19,829 bases of DNA. Origin: Alphaproteobacteria bacterium. Lineage in GTDB: Bacteria > Pseudomonadota > Alphaproteobacteria > Rs-D84. Positions 8,978 to 15,946 of the stretch are shown one piece after another (the stretch's first letter is position 1; every line of letters starts with the position of its first letter). The notes beneath the pieces are model-generated. The model saw only the letters and a program-made list of their open reading frames with translations. It made no database searches and was not told where the DNA came from. A program made the translations under genes and the position numbers. The stretch spans positions 1 to 19,829 of the forward strand of contig JAGBCZ010000017.1 in assembly GCA_017937735.1 (NCBI GenBank), read 5' to 3'.

Positions 8978-10209
8978 AGCGCACCCCCGATAACACTTTC
9001 AATTGCTGTCATTTGTGCAATTGGTGCAATGTATTTCAATTCTGCATCACTGTTTAAACTAATCGGCTCTATCAGGCCACGTGATGATAATATCTGCAGT
9101 CCCCTGTCGCACAATGGACGGATAAATTCATGTAACAATCGACCATACGTTGCACCCAAAATTCGCATCATATCTGCGTTACGTGCCATGATTTCTGTGG
9201 CAGTCATTTCTTTTTCGCTTAACAGCCCCAGTCTGTCTGCCAGTAACGTATGCCGGATACGTTCACGCAAATCTTTCAAAATAATCTGCGATACGTCAAA
9301 GTTTGCCGCACTGGTCAACGGGGTCAGACCTGACGACCCCACAGCCTTTGGGATAATCGCCCCTGGGGTCAGGTTGATATTATTCAGGTTTATAACACCG
9401 TCATCGTCTGCCTGCCAGATTCCAGACACGGCAATTGTTGCGTTTTTAAGCACCAGTTCAACAACCTTGTTCGCTGTTTTAATATCTGGTAACGCACGCA
9501 TAATTGGACTGCGCCCGTACAGTTCACCACTGGCCACAGACCAACGAAAGATAATGTACGGATTGGTTTCAAATGTCCCACGGGATACGATATTATTTTC
9601 AATATCACCACCAACATCCAACCAAGCAGTAAATTCTGTACCAACCAAACTTTGAACCAGTTTCAGTTGCATTTCTGCATCGTTCTTTATTGAATCACGC
9701 AGGTTTGCAGGCGGCGTCCATGTCGGATATTTTTCCATAACTTCACGCGCTGTCATTGATGTTGTATGAAATACTGCGTTTGGCAAAATCGCAATATCAG
9801 ATATTGGTATCGCTGTAAAATTAAACGCAGATGATGCGCCAATTGGATTTTGCGCCATAAATAAACACGCAGTCCCCAATGTTACCAAATCCATATAACA
9901 CTGATGTATCGTTGTATAGAAATTTGAATCGTTTATGTGCGCACGTAATACTTGGGTTGCGTATTCTGCATCTGGGGACAAATCGCTTTCTGGGACCAAT
10001 TGCAGCCACATTGATTCTGGTGGGGTCAGTAATGTGTATATAGATGCAGCCAGATTATCAGCCGCATCAGATGCAGTCGCATCAAACAAGGTTGCCAAAT
10101 CTGTGTCAGACGTTGGCATCGTATATCTGCGGGCATCATCCCAGCGTGAAAGCCATGGTTCACGCAACGAAATTGCACGTTTATAAAGTTGCAATAAGTT
10201 ATTTTGCAT
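8974..10209 (-). CDS. Phage portal / head-to-tail connecting protein (T7 gp8-like)
   Basis: The 411-residue protein carries the podoviral connector signature. The N-terminal region is LREPWLSRWDDARRYTMP, followed by LFDATASDAADNLAASIY and then LLTPPESMWLQL, which is characteristic of the T7-type head-tail connecting protein. The family is commonly over 500 residues, so this is a compact version; the reading frame is intact. The portal is the dodecameric ring through which terminase packages DNA. An AAAAGGA ribosome site lies just upstream. The gene follows the nuclease half of the terminase by 30 bp. A 208-codon ORF on the opposite strand (9029-9655) is a shadow. Confidence 0.9.
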   Translation of the reverse strand: MQNNLLQLYKRAISLREPWLSRWDDARRYTMPTSDTDLATLFDATASDAADNLAASIYTLLTPPESMWLQLVPESDLSPDAEYATQVLRAHINDSNFYTTIHQCYMDLVTLGTACLFMAQNPIGASSAFNFTAIPISDIAILPNAVFHTTSMTAREVMEKYPTWTPPANLRDSIKNDAEMQLKLVQSLVGTEFTAWLDVGGDIENNIVSRGTFETNPYIIFRWSVASGELYGRSPIMRALPDIKTANKVVELVLKNATIAVSGIWQADDDGVINLNNINLTPGAIIPKAVGSSGLTPLTSAANFDVSQIILKDLRERIRHTLLADRLGLLSEKEMTATEIMARNADMMRILGATYGRLLHEFIRPLCDRGLQILSSRGLIEPISLNSDAELKYIAPIAQMTAIESVIGGAL

Positions 10210-10239
10210 ATTTTATCCTTTTGTTGTTTGTTGTGATTG

Positions 10240-11079
10240 TTAAATCGTAAAATTTGTATTTGCAGTAAAAGTCTGAATTGTATGCCCCAATGGCCGAACA
10301 GGTATGGGCACTTGCGCAATTGCGCCTGCGACTGCATCCAATCCGTCATCGTGTCCCATATATCCAATTGGCGACCAACCTATCATTTCTGCAATCAGCG
10401 GTGTTTTTTGAATACGTGCGTGTGCATACAGGCGACCTGTACTTAACACCGGTTCAATCGCAGCCAAAATTCTGTCTGATTTTGTTTTGGTGTGTGATAC
10501 ACGATTTACATATATGTTGTATCCACAACGTAATGCACAATCATGCATGATTTCTGGGATTCCAATACCAATACCATTTGTTTCAATTGTTATGCGATTT
10601 AAATTACGCATGCGCATAAATTCAATCACTGTATTACACTGGCACGATAATGGAAAGGTTTCCGAATCAGATACAGTCAGATATAAAATATCGTGAATAA
10701 ATATACGTTTGTTTTTATCATCACGATATATCAGCACACATGCACTGCCGTCACGTTTGCTGCGACCTGTGGATGGGTCCCAATACAACATACATCCAGA
10801 AATGACATGTTCGTCAATTTTTGCAAGACGTGGTTCAAATTCACTGTCATAAAAATGCAATCCCCCGGGATCCAGTCTGGCACGTTCTGGCGATATAAAT
10901 TCCAACATCATTTGGGCAGAAAAATGTCTGGGCCCAACGGTTTGTTGCATTTGTTCTATTTTTTCAATTGGAAATAATTCTGGCCATGCCGGATTTCCGC
11001 CAGTATCGATTATTGGAATTTTTAATATTTTATATCCTGATAAAAAAGGCGTTGAAAAAGCATTTTTTTCATATAACAT
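10240..11079 (-). CDS. Terminase large subunit, C-terminal nuclease half (split gene)
   Basis: The segment begins just after the ATPase coupling motif region of a T7-type terminase. From FLSGYKILKIPIID onward it matches the expected C-terminal half, with the RNase H-like nuclease acidic residues in YWDPSTGRS, TIETNGIGIG and GHDDGLDAV. The segment upstream of MLYEKNAF is not terminase-like and lies in the inserted dnaB segment. The ATG at 11079 is the first in frame at the homology border. In-frame ATGs at 11103 and 11178 exist but read back over the dnaB start. I see no strong ribosome site at any of them, so independent translation is doubtful. The frame is otherwise undamaged. See the ATPase half at 14427-15035. 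Confidence 0.88.
   Translation of the reverse strand: MLYEKNAFSTPFLSGYKILKIPIIDTGGNPAWPELFPIEKIEQMQQTVGPRHFSAQMMLEFISPERARLDPGGLHFYDSEFEPRLAKIDEHVISGCMLYWDPSTGRSKRDGSACVLIYRDDKNKRIFIHDILYLTVSDSETFPLSCQCNTVIEFMRMRNLNRITIETNGIGIGIPEIMHDCALRCGYNIYVNRVSHTKTKSDRILAAIEPVLSTGRLYAHARIQKTPLIAEMIGWSPIGYMGHDDGLDAVAGAIAQVPIPVRPLGHTIQTFTANTNFTI
11071..11075. repeat. Left junction of the insertion in the terminase gene (ATATA direct repeat)
   Basis: The sequence reads ...TTTTTTTC-ATATA-ACATTG. The same ATATA occurs at 14439-14443. Joining 11070 to 14439 rebuilds continuous codons T-Y-D-T-I-Y-E-K-N-A in the terminase frame, so the foreign segment is 11071-14438 (3,368 bp). A 5-bp repeat is short and AT-rich. 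It may be a target duplication or microhomology, or chance. Confidence 0.6.
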
Positions 11080-11101
11080 TGAACCAAAGAAGGAATTTGA
11101 C

Positions 11102-12667
11102 ATGGATTTTACCCCTAAGACTTTACCAACCAACCTGGAAGCCGAACAGGCGGTATTGGCGGCTGTTTTAATGAACAATCGTGCATTGGAACGTGTGTCT
11201 GAATTCCTGCGGGCGGAACATTTTTCACACCCTGCCCACCAAGAAATTTTTAAACTGGCAGAACGTCAATTCGCCGCAGGGATTCCGTTTGATATAATCA
11301 CTGCAAAAAACTATCTGGACCAGCAAGGAACACTGGAATCTGTGGGCGGTGTTGATTATTTGGCACAGTTATCTGGTGCGGGCGCCACAGTTGTTAATGT
11401 TGAACAATATGCCAGAATCGTACACGAAAACGCAATGCGCCGAAATCTAATCGCATTGGGCCAAGATATCACTGACAAGGCATTTATCGAAGATTTAGAC
11501 AACCCTGTTATCCGACAGATAGAGGTTGCAGAACAAAAACTGTTCGATATGGCAACAATCGGAACATCTGAACGTGAAGTATCTTCGATTGAAACAGCGT
11601 TACAGGCCGCATTAAAGGAAGCAGAAATTGCATACAAGGCCGATGGTCAATTATCTGGTTTAACAACAGGGCTGGATGCACTGGATAAATCAATCAGCGG
11701 TCTGCATCATTCTGACCTGATTATTATTGCAGGACGTCCTGCGATGGGAAAAACCACATTGGCAATGAACATGGCATTTAATGCGGCGAACGCAATCGCA
11801 TACGGACGCGCAAACCCAAATTACAAAGGTGCGGTTGTATTTTTCAGTCTTGAAATGTCTGCATCACAATTGGCGGCACGTGTATTGTCATCACAATCAA
11901 AGATTCCTGCATCTGCCATGCGTGAAGGTAATTTGACAGATGAAGACTTTCTGAAAATGTCGCAATATTCATCTGCAATCAGCAAAATTCCACTGTTTAT
12001 TGATGATACCCCCGGCATGTCTGTACCGATGATTCGCACACGCGCACGCAGACTGGCCCGCCAACACGGTGGTATTGCACTGATTGTTATTGACTATCTG
12101 CAATTGATGACGTCACCTGGTGGCAAGAAAAACGATAACCGTGTTCAAGAAATTTCTGAAATCACACGTGGTCTGAAAATGCTGGCCAAAGATTTGGATG
12201 TCCCTGTTATCGCACTGTCCCAGTTATCACGCAGCGTTGAACAACGTGACGACAAACGCCCACAGTTGGCAGATTTACGTGAATCTGGTTCTATTGAACA
12301 GGACGCTGACATTGTTATGTTTACGTATCGTGAAGAATACTATTTACAAAATCGTGACCCATCTGAAAGATTGTCAAACACAACCAATAGCGCCATGGTT
12401 GAAAGTTGGCAAAAACGATTGGATCGTGCACGTGGCAAGGCGGATATAATTATCGGGAAAAACCGTCATGGACGCCCTGAAACAGTCAGAACAGCGTTCT
12501 ATGGCGATTACAGTTTGTTCGATAATTTAGATGAATTCCAGGCACGTGGCGAAAACGAATTCGCACAGCCTGCACAAACAGTAACTGCATCTACGTTTGG
12601 TCCAGATCCTGATTCTATGCCAACTGCAATTGATCCGGATGCGTTCCCTGATGATATCCCGCTGTAA
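11102..12667 (+). CDS. dnaB: Replicative DNA helicase DnaB
   Basis: The 521-residue protein has the DnaB N-terminal domain (LPTNLEAEQAVLAAVL at the start), a linker, and a RecA-type C-domain. Walker A is GRPAMGKT at 211-218, H1a is FFSLEMS, Walker B is VIDYLQLM, and the QLSRSVEQRDDKRP and SGSIEQDADIV motifs are present. Length and motifs are those of the chromosomal replicative helicase rather than a phage SF4 helicase. The ATG has GAAGGA 8 nt upstream. Only 31 bp separate the left insertion junction from the start codon, so any promoter must lie in or across the terminase fragment. The 5' end overlaps in-frame extensions of the terminase C-half on the other strand. Confidence 0.96.
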   Translation: MDFTPKTLPTNLEAEQAVLAAVLMNNRALERVSEFLRAEHFSHPAHQEIFKLAERQFAAGIPFDIITAKNYLDQQGTLESVGGVDYLAQLSGAGATVVNVEQYARIVHENAMRRNLIALGQDITDKAFIEDLDNPVIRQIEVAEQKLFDMATIGTSEREVSSIETALQAALKEAEIAYKADGQLSGLTTGLDALDKSISGLHHSDLIIIAGRPAMGKTTLAMNMAFNAANAIAYGRANPNYKGAVVFFSLEMSASQLAARVLSSQSKIPASAMREGNLTDEDFLKMSQYSSAISKIPLFIDDTPGMSVPMIRTRARRLARQHGGIALIVIDYLQLMTSPGGKKNDNRVQEISEITRGLKMLAKDLDVPVIALSQLSRSVEQRDDKRPQLADLRESGSIEQDADIVMFTYREEYYLQNRDPSERLSNTTNSAMVESWQKRLDRARGKADIIIGKNRHGRPETVRTAFYGDYSLFDNLDEFQARGENEFAQPAQTVTASTFGPDPDSMPTAIDPDAFPDDIPL

Positions 12668-12683
12668 TTTTTGTATATTTTAC

Positions 12684-12720
12684 TTGCACAATTTCTAAAA
12701 ATTGACTAATATTTTGTCAA
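12684..12720 (+). promoter_or_regulatory. Putative promoter with overlapping operator dyad upstream of the HTH regulator
   Basis: TTGCAC (12684-12689) and TAATAT (12707-12712) are 17 nt apart, close to sigma-70 consensus. A dyad TTGAC-N9-GTCAA (12702-12720) lies directly on the -10 element, a layout expected for negative autoregulation by the downstream HTH protein. Promoter and operator are predictions by eye. Confidence 0.5.
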
Positions 12721-12745
12721 GAAATCTATTTTTAGGAGTTTTGCC

Positions 12746-13753
12746 ATGGCACAAGAAGAAATTATCTTTCCAAATAACATACGAAATATTCGTTTATCTG
12801 CTGGTATGAAAATGACAGAATTGGCACGCCGCACGGGGTTGTCTTTGTCTGCTGTTTCCAAAATTGAAAAGGGCGTACGCCGCCTGAATCAAAAGCAGTT
12901 GTTGAATATTTGCAATATATTGGGTTGCAAATTATCTGATATATTCATCAAAGAATCTGATGATGTTGCAGATCAATGGCAAAATGAAATTAAACGCCGT
13001 ATGACAGACAATGAAGACAGCGGTCTGAAAGTATTCGGCAGCGGTCTGCGTAAAATTCGCCAACAGCAAGGAAAAACCATCGCACAGGCGGCAAAAGATG
13101 CCGGTATGACATTGTCTGTGTATCATAAAATCGAAATCGGTCAACGTGAAATCTATAAAAACGAAATCGAACCATTGGCAAAATCGTTTGCATTGGGTGT
13201 TGAAGATATGTTCAAACAAATCGCAGACTTATATAAATCTGGCGAATTAAATAAACATATTAACAAGGTTAAAGAACGTGTAAAATCTGTCTTAATCCCT
13301 GGCAATCCAATGTCTGGAATCGACATGCATGGCAGTGTTTATGGTGCAAAATTATATGACAGCGCACGTAAAAAACTGGTACCTGTTTTCGGTACACCAT
13401 CTGGCAAATCGATTTCTTTTAAAAAGTCTGACGAAACAATGATTGTTGCACCAATGACGTTGGAAGGTCGCAAAGGCATTTATGCAATTATTCCAAACAC
13501 AAAAAGATTGGGTGGTTTTATCCCTGAAAAATCTTATTTGTTTGCTGATGCATTAACACCTGCACAACCTGGTGATTTGGCTGTGTGTATTGATACAGAC
13601 TTTGATACGTTGGACAGCGACACAAAGACAACTGCGCACGTTGTCAGCGTTCGTCAAGATGCCAAAGGAAAAGTATACGGTCATATCGCATCGCCAGAAG
13701 AAAAAGTTACAGGCCAAACAATGCATAAAATCATTATGATTGTTATGGAATAA
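12746..13753 (+). CDS. Tandem-HTH (XRE/Cro-CI) regulator with degenerate S24-like C-domain
   Basis: The 335-residue protein contains two XRE-type helix-turn-helix domains: one at about residues 7-68 (KMTELARRTGLSLSAVSKIEKG) and a second at about 95-155 (KTIAQAAKDAGMTLSVYHKIEIG). The C-terminal third (GKSISFKK to the end) has the strand pattern of a LexA/CI S24 domain (YAIIPNTKRLGGFIPE, then QPGDLAVCIDTD). The usual SM catalytic serine position reads NT, and I cannot place a catalytic lysine. It probably cannot self-cleave. An AGGAG ribosome site precedes the ATG. Its own promoter and a dyad lie upstream. It could be a phage-type repressor or a host regulator. A 28-bp gap links it to the unknown gene downstream. 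Confidence 0.85.
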   Translation: MAQEEIIFPNNIRNIRLSAGMKMTELARRTGLSLSAVSKIEKGVRRLNQKQLLNICNILGCKLSDIFIKESDDVADQWQNEIKRRMTDNEDSGLKVFGSGLRKIRQQQGKTIAQAAKDAGMTLSVYHKIEIGQREIYKNEIEPLAKSFALGVEDMFKQIADLYKSGELNKHINKVKERVKSVLIPGNPMSGIDMHGSVYGAKLYDSARKKLVPVFGTPSGKSISFKKSDETMIVAPMTLEGRKGIYAIIPNTKRLGGFIPEKSYLFADALTPAQPGDLAVCIDTDFDTLDSDTKTTAHVVSVRQDAKGKVYGHIASPEEKVTGQTMHKIIMIVME

Positions 13754-13781
13754 TAACCACTTTCACAGGAGAGAGATACAC

Positions 13782-14417
13782 ATGAAAGCAAAAATTCGTG
13801 CAACCGCACAAAAGTTGGTCAATCTGTATCGTCAGGCGCATGTTATTATTGGCGGATGGTCGACTGTGAACCCAATATTTATTAACGAAGCAGATGACAG
13901 CGTTATGCAGGAAATCGCTGATTTGCCGACTGGAAAAACACTGATTAAGCATATCGAAAATTTGCGCAGTGGAAAAACCCCCATGGATTCTATTGAACGT
14001 GAACTGTTGCCGTATGGCGGGATGATGGTTGGCGAAACAATCGCATCTATCAATTTATCAGCAGAACAATGGGCCGAATTAGAACAAGGTATAAAAAATT
14101 TTGTTCCAACCCAGGATGGACTGGATGCATTCACGGCACTGAATGTCGTTAACAGGTTCGGCGAAGAATGGCAAAATGCAATTTCTTCATTGGTACAGAC
14201 GAAACCAAATCTGCATGAAAATTGGACAACCATCAAACACACTTTTAATGCGTACAGATTATGGAATTCAGCGAATTTGGTTATATCAACACCGTTAACA
14301 GACCGTGTCCGTGCCCAAGTTCAAGCAGAAATGCCCGAATACGAAACATATCTGCCAATGTTTGGCGATGCAGGCACACAACTGTTAAATAAATTACGCA
14401 CATTTATTGCCGTCTAA
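13782..14417 (+). CDS. Hypothetical protein co-transcribed with the tandem-HTH regulator
   Basis: I do not recognise this family. The ATG at 13782 is preceded by AGGAGAG at a good distance, giving 211 residues. An upstream in-frame ATG at 13740 would overlap the regulator and lacks a site. The protein is soluble and mostly helical, with no signal peptide or membrane segment. It has several Trp residues (GGWSTVNP, SAEQWAELEQG, FGEEWQNAI, NWTTIKH). It ends 10 bp from the stop of the terminase ATPase half and 21 bp from the right insertion junction, so it is the last gene of the inserted segment. No terminator is visible between it and the opposing gene. Confidence 0.7.
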   Translation: MKAKIRATAQKLVNLYRQAHVIIGGWSTVNPIFINEADDSVMQEIADLPTGKTLIKHIENLRSGKTPMDSIERELLPYGGMMVGETIASINLSAEQWAELEQGIKNFVPTQDGLDAFTALNVVNRFGEEWQNAISSLVQTKPNLHENWTTIKHTFNAYRLWNSANLVISTPLTDRVRAQVQAEMPEYETYLPMFGDAGTQLLNKLRTFIAV

Positions 14418-14426
14418 TGTATCATA

Positions 14427-15035
14427 TTATGACGTTCGATATATCGTGTCATACGTATGCGGTGTGCCGATGTAAATCATGGTGCCTGTGGGGGACAAAA
14501 TAAAGTCTAGTTCACGCAATCGTTCACGCAGATTTTCACGTTTCTGTACCGTGTTGGATGTATTTGGCACTTCGACATCATCGCAGATAATTAAATCCGC
14601 ACGCATCCCCGTAATATTTCCATATACACCCTGACAAATTACAGACGGTTCCCGAATACCGATTGGTCGGTTAATTGTGATACGACCTGTGGCCCACTCT
14701 TTTTTGTTTGCAGGTATCATATCTGTACAAAATGTATGATTTTCCAAGATATGGCGGATGTGCGACACCATACGTGTAGCCAGCGTATTTTCTGCTGATA
14801 AAATCAATATTCGTGTTTCTGGGTACAAATATAATATACACGCAGCAAACACACCAACAACGGTTGATTTACCCGAATGACGAAACGCCATCAATAATCC
14901 ACGATGCGGGTCAGTTTCCCAAACATCTACCAAAAAGCGCATAATTGTACGATGATGTTCTGGGGTTTGAAATCCCAATATACGGTTCCATTCATCCAAG
15001 AATTTATAAAATTCCGTAATCATCATTGTTTTCAT
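14427..15035 (-). CDS. Terminase large subunit, N-terminal ATPase half (split gene)
   Basis: From the ATG at 15035 the segment encodes 202 residues. Walker A is FRHSGKST at residues 51-58, Walker B is DLIICDDVE with D152/D153 and E155, and the coupling motif is IYIGTPHTYDTIY. These are the parts of a T7-type packaging ATPase. The frame then stops after three non-homologous residues (RTS), exactly where the nuclease half should begin. That half is found at 10240-11079. The start overlaps the upstream fibre-like gene by about 31 bp; in-frame ATGs also exist at 15026, 15023 and 15068. Joined to the distal half the enzyme would be about 475 residues, normal for compact podoviruses. Confidence 0.88.
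   Translation of the reverse strand: MKTMMITEFYKFLDEWNRILGFQTPEHHRTIMRFLVDVWETDPHRGLLMAFRHSGKSTVVGVFAACILYLYPETRILILSAENTLATRMVSHIRHILENHTFCTDMIPANKKEWATGRITINRPIGIREPSVICQGVYGNITGMRADLIICDDVEVPNTSNTVQKRENLRERLRELDFILSPTGTMIYIGTPHTYDTIYRTS
14439..14443. repeat. Right junction of the insertion in the terminase gene (ATATA direct repeat)
   Basis: This is the partner of the repeat at 11071-11075. Here it sits inside the 10-bp palindrome CGATATATCG (14437-14446), whose left part comes from the insert and right part from the terminase gene. No transposon-type terminal inverted repeats are seen at the two inner ends. Confidence 0.55.
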
Positions 15036-15555
15036 TTGGTGCCACATCCGTAATATAGCCATAGTCATTTATCAACTGTGGTAATGCATTATCCAGCACA
15101 TGCAACAAATTACGATATAATCCAAACACAGGTGCACCTGACAGTTTATCTTCGATAACATGCAATGTATAATTCATCAGTTGCGTTACGTTATCGTGCT
15201 GATTTTGCCATTGTGCAATATCAAAATCTATCTGACGAAAATCTTGAAATGCCGACAACAAAAAATTAAAGTCGGAATTTAAATTTTCTGGATCTATGCG
15301 TTCTGTTGGCTGATAATCGATTGTACGTGACAAAGATATCTGACGAAAAATATCTATCTTTGTGTCTGCGACTGGCGCAACATCAAAAACAATATTTCCA
15401 CCAGTAAAATCTTCGTTTGGCATAACCGCAAAATTGTGTTCTGGCGCATCAAGCATATCATTTATAGCAACATGAACATCTGCGATTTGAAAGAAAGGAA
15501 AAGAAAACGCAAATTCAGTTGTTACACCATCTGCAACATAAGAGATTTTATACAT
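15004..15555 (-). CDS. Phage tail fibre/adaptor protein with T7 gp17 N-terminal-type domain
   Basis: The 183-residue protein starts MYKISYVADGVTTEFAFSFP and continues with DVHVAINDM, FTGGNIVFDVAP and TKIDIFRQISLSRTIDY. This is the strand pattern of the N-terminal attachment domain of T7-like tail fibres. Then comes a helical segment (FRQIDFDIAQWQNQHDN) and the protein ends. No distal receptor-binding region is present, so it is either an adaptor that recruits another fibre or a naturally short fibre. A GGGGG ribosome site lies 6 nt before the ATG at 15555. It overlaps the terminase gene start. Confidence 0.75.
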   Translation of the reverse strand: MYKISYVADGVTTEFAFSFPFFQIADVHVAINDMLDAPEHNFAVMPNEDFTGGNIVFDVAPVADTKIDIFRQISLSRTIDYQPTERIDPENLNSDFNFLLSAFQDFRQIDFDIAQWQNQHDNVTQLMNYTLHVIEDKLSGAPVFGLYRNLLHVLDNALPQLINDYGYITDVAPNENNDDYGIL

Positions 15556-15572
15556 CTTATACCCCCACAATT

Positions 15573-15920
15573 CTAGCCCACCAAATCATCAAATCTGGAC
15601 AATATTTTTTCCAACAAATTAACTTTTTTTGCCTTGGTATTTTTTAATTTTGTCAGATTATTTTTTCTTTTTTCGTCATACGGCGCAGACGCTTCGGCAC
15701 GCAGACGTTTTAATACGGCGCCTTCGGTCATACCATTGTTAGACATACCAGATGCACCATATTTTGCACGCTGGGTGGCCAATACTTTTTTAACCAGATT
15801 TGTTTTTTCTGCTTCATCAGATGCCATTTGTTTTAATATTTCTTGGCGCTGATTTTTTGCAGATTTTTTTGCGTCTTTGTAATCCAAAATATCTGTTACA
15901 TCTGTTACAAGTTGTCCCAT
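15573..15920 (-). CDS. Small helical phage virion-type protein
   Basis: From the ATG at 15920, preceded by AAAGGGG, the protein is 115 residues long. It is highly charged and helical, with a central Gly/Ser-rich break (AKYGASGMSNNGMTEGAVL) between two long helices. Small proteins of this layout lie between nozzle and fibre genes in alphaproteobacterial podoviruses and may be internal virion components. That assignment rests on position and layout, not on a recognised domain. It sits 26 bp after the nozzle gene and 17 bp before the fibre-like gene. Confidence 0.6.
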   Translation of the reverse strand: MGQLVTDVTDILDYKDAKKSAKNQRQEILKQMASDEAEKTNLVKKVLATQRAKYGASGMSNNGMTEGAVLKRLRAEASAPYDEKRKNNLTKLKNTKAKKVNLLEKILSRFDDLVG

Positions 15921-15946
15921 ATTTTTCCCCTTTGTTAAATATATTT

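Noticed and set aside
9029..9655. A 208-codon plus-strand ORF opposite the portal gene
   Set aside because: The portal frame on the minus strand has clear family motifs throughout. The opposite frame has no recognisable domain and no ribosome site, so it is a shadow.
14422..14427. TCATAT direct repeat (also at 11069-11074) as the insertion boundary
   Set aside because: Joining at these repeats leaves the TAA stop in the terminase frame. The ATATA boundaries restore a continuous frame and fit better.
11071..14438. Intein, group I/II intron or transposon as the cause of the terminase split
   Set aside because: The N-half stops three codons after the break, so there is no protein-splicing domain. 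The insert carries normal coding genes, no homing endonuclease, reverse transcriptase or transposase, and no terminal inverted repeats.
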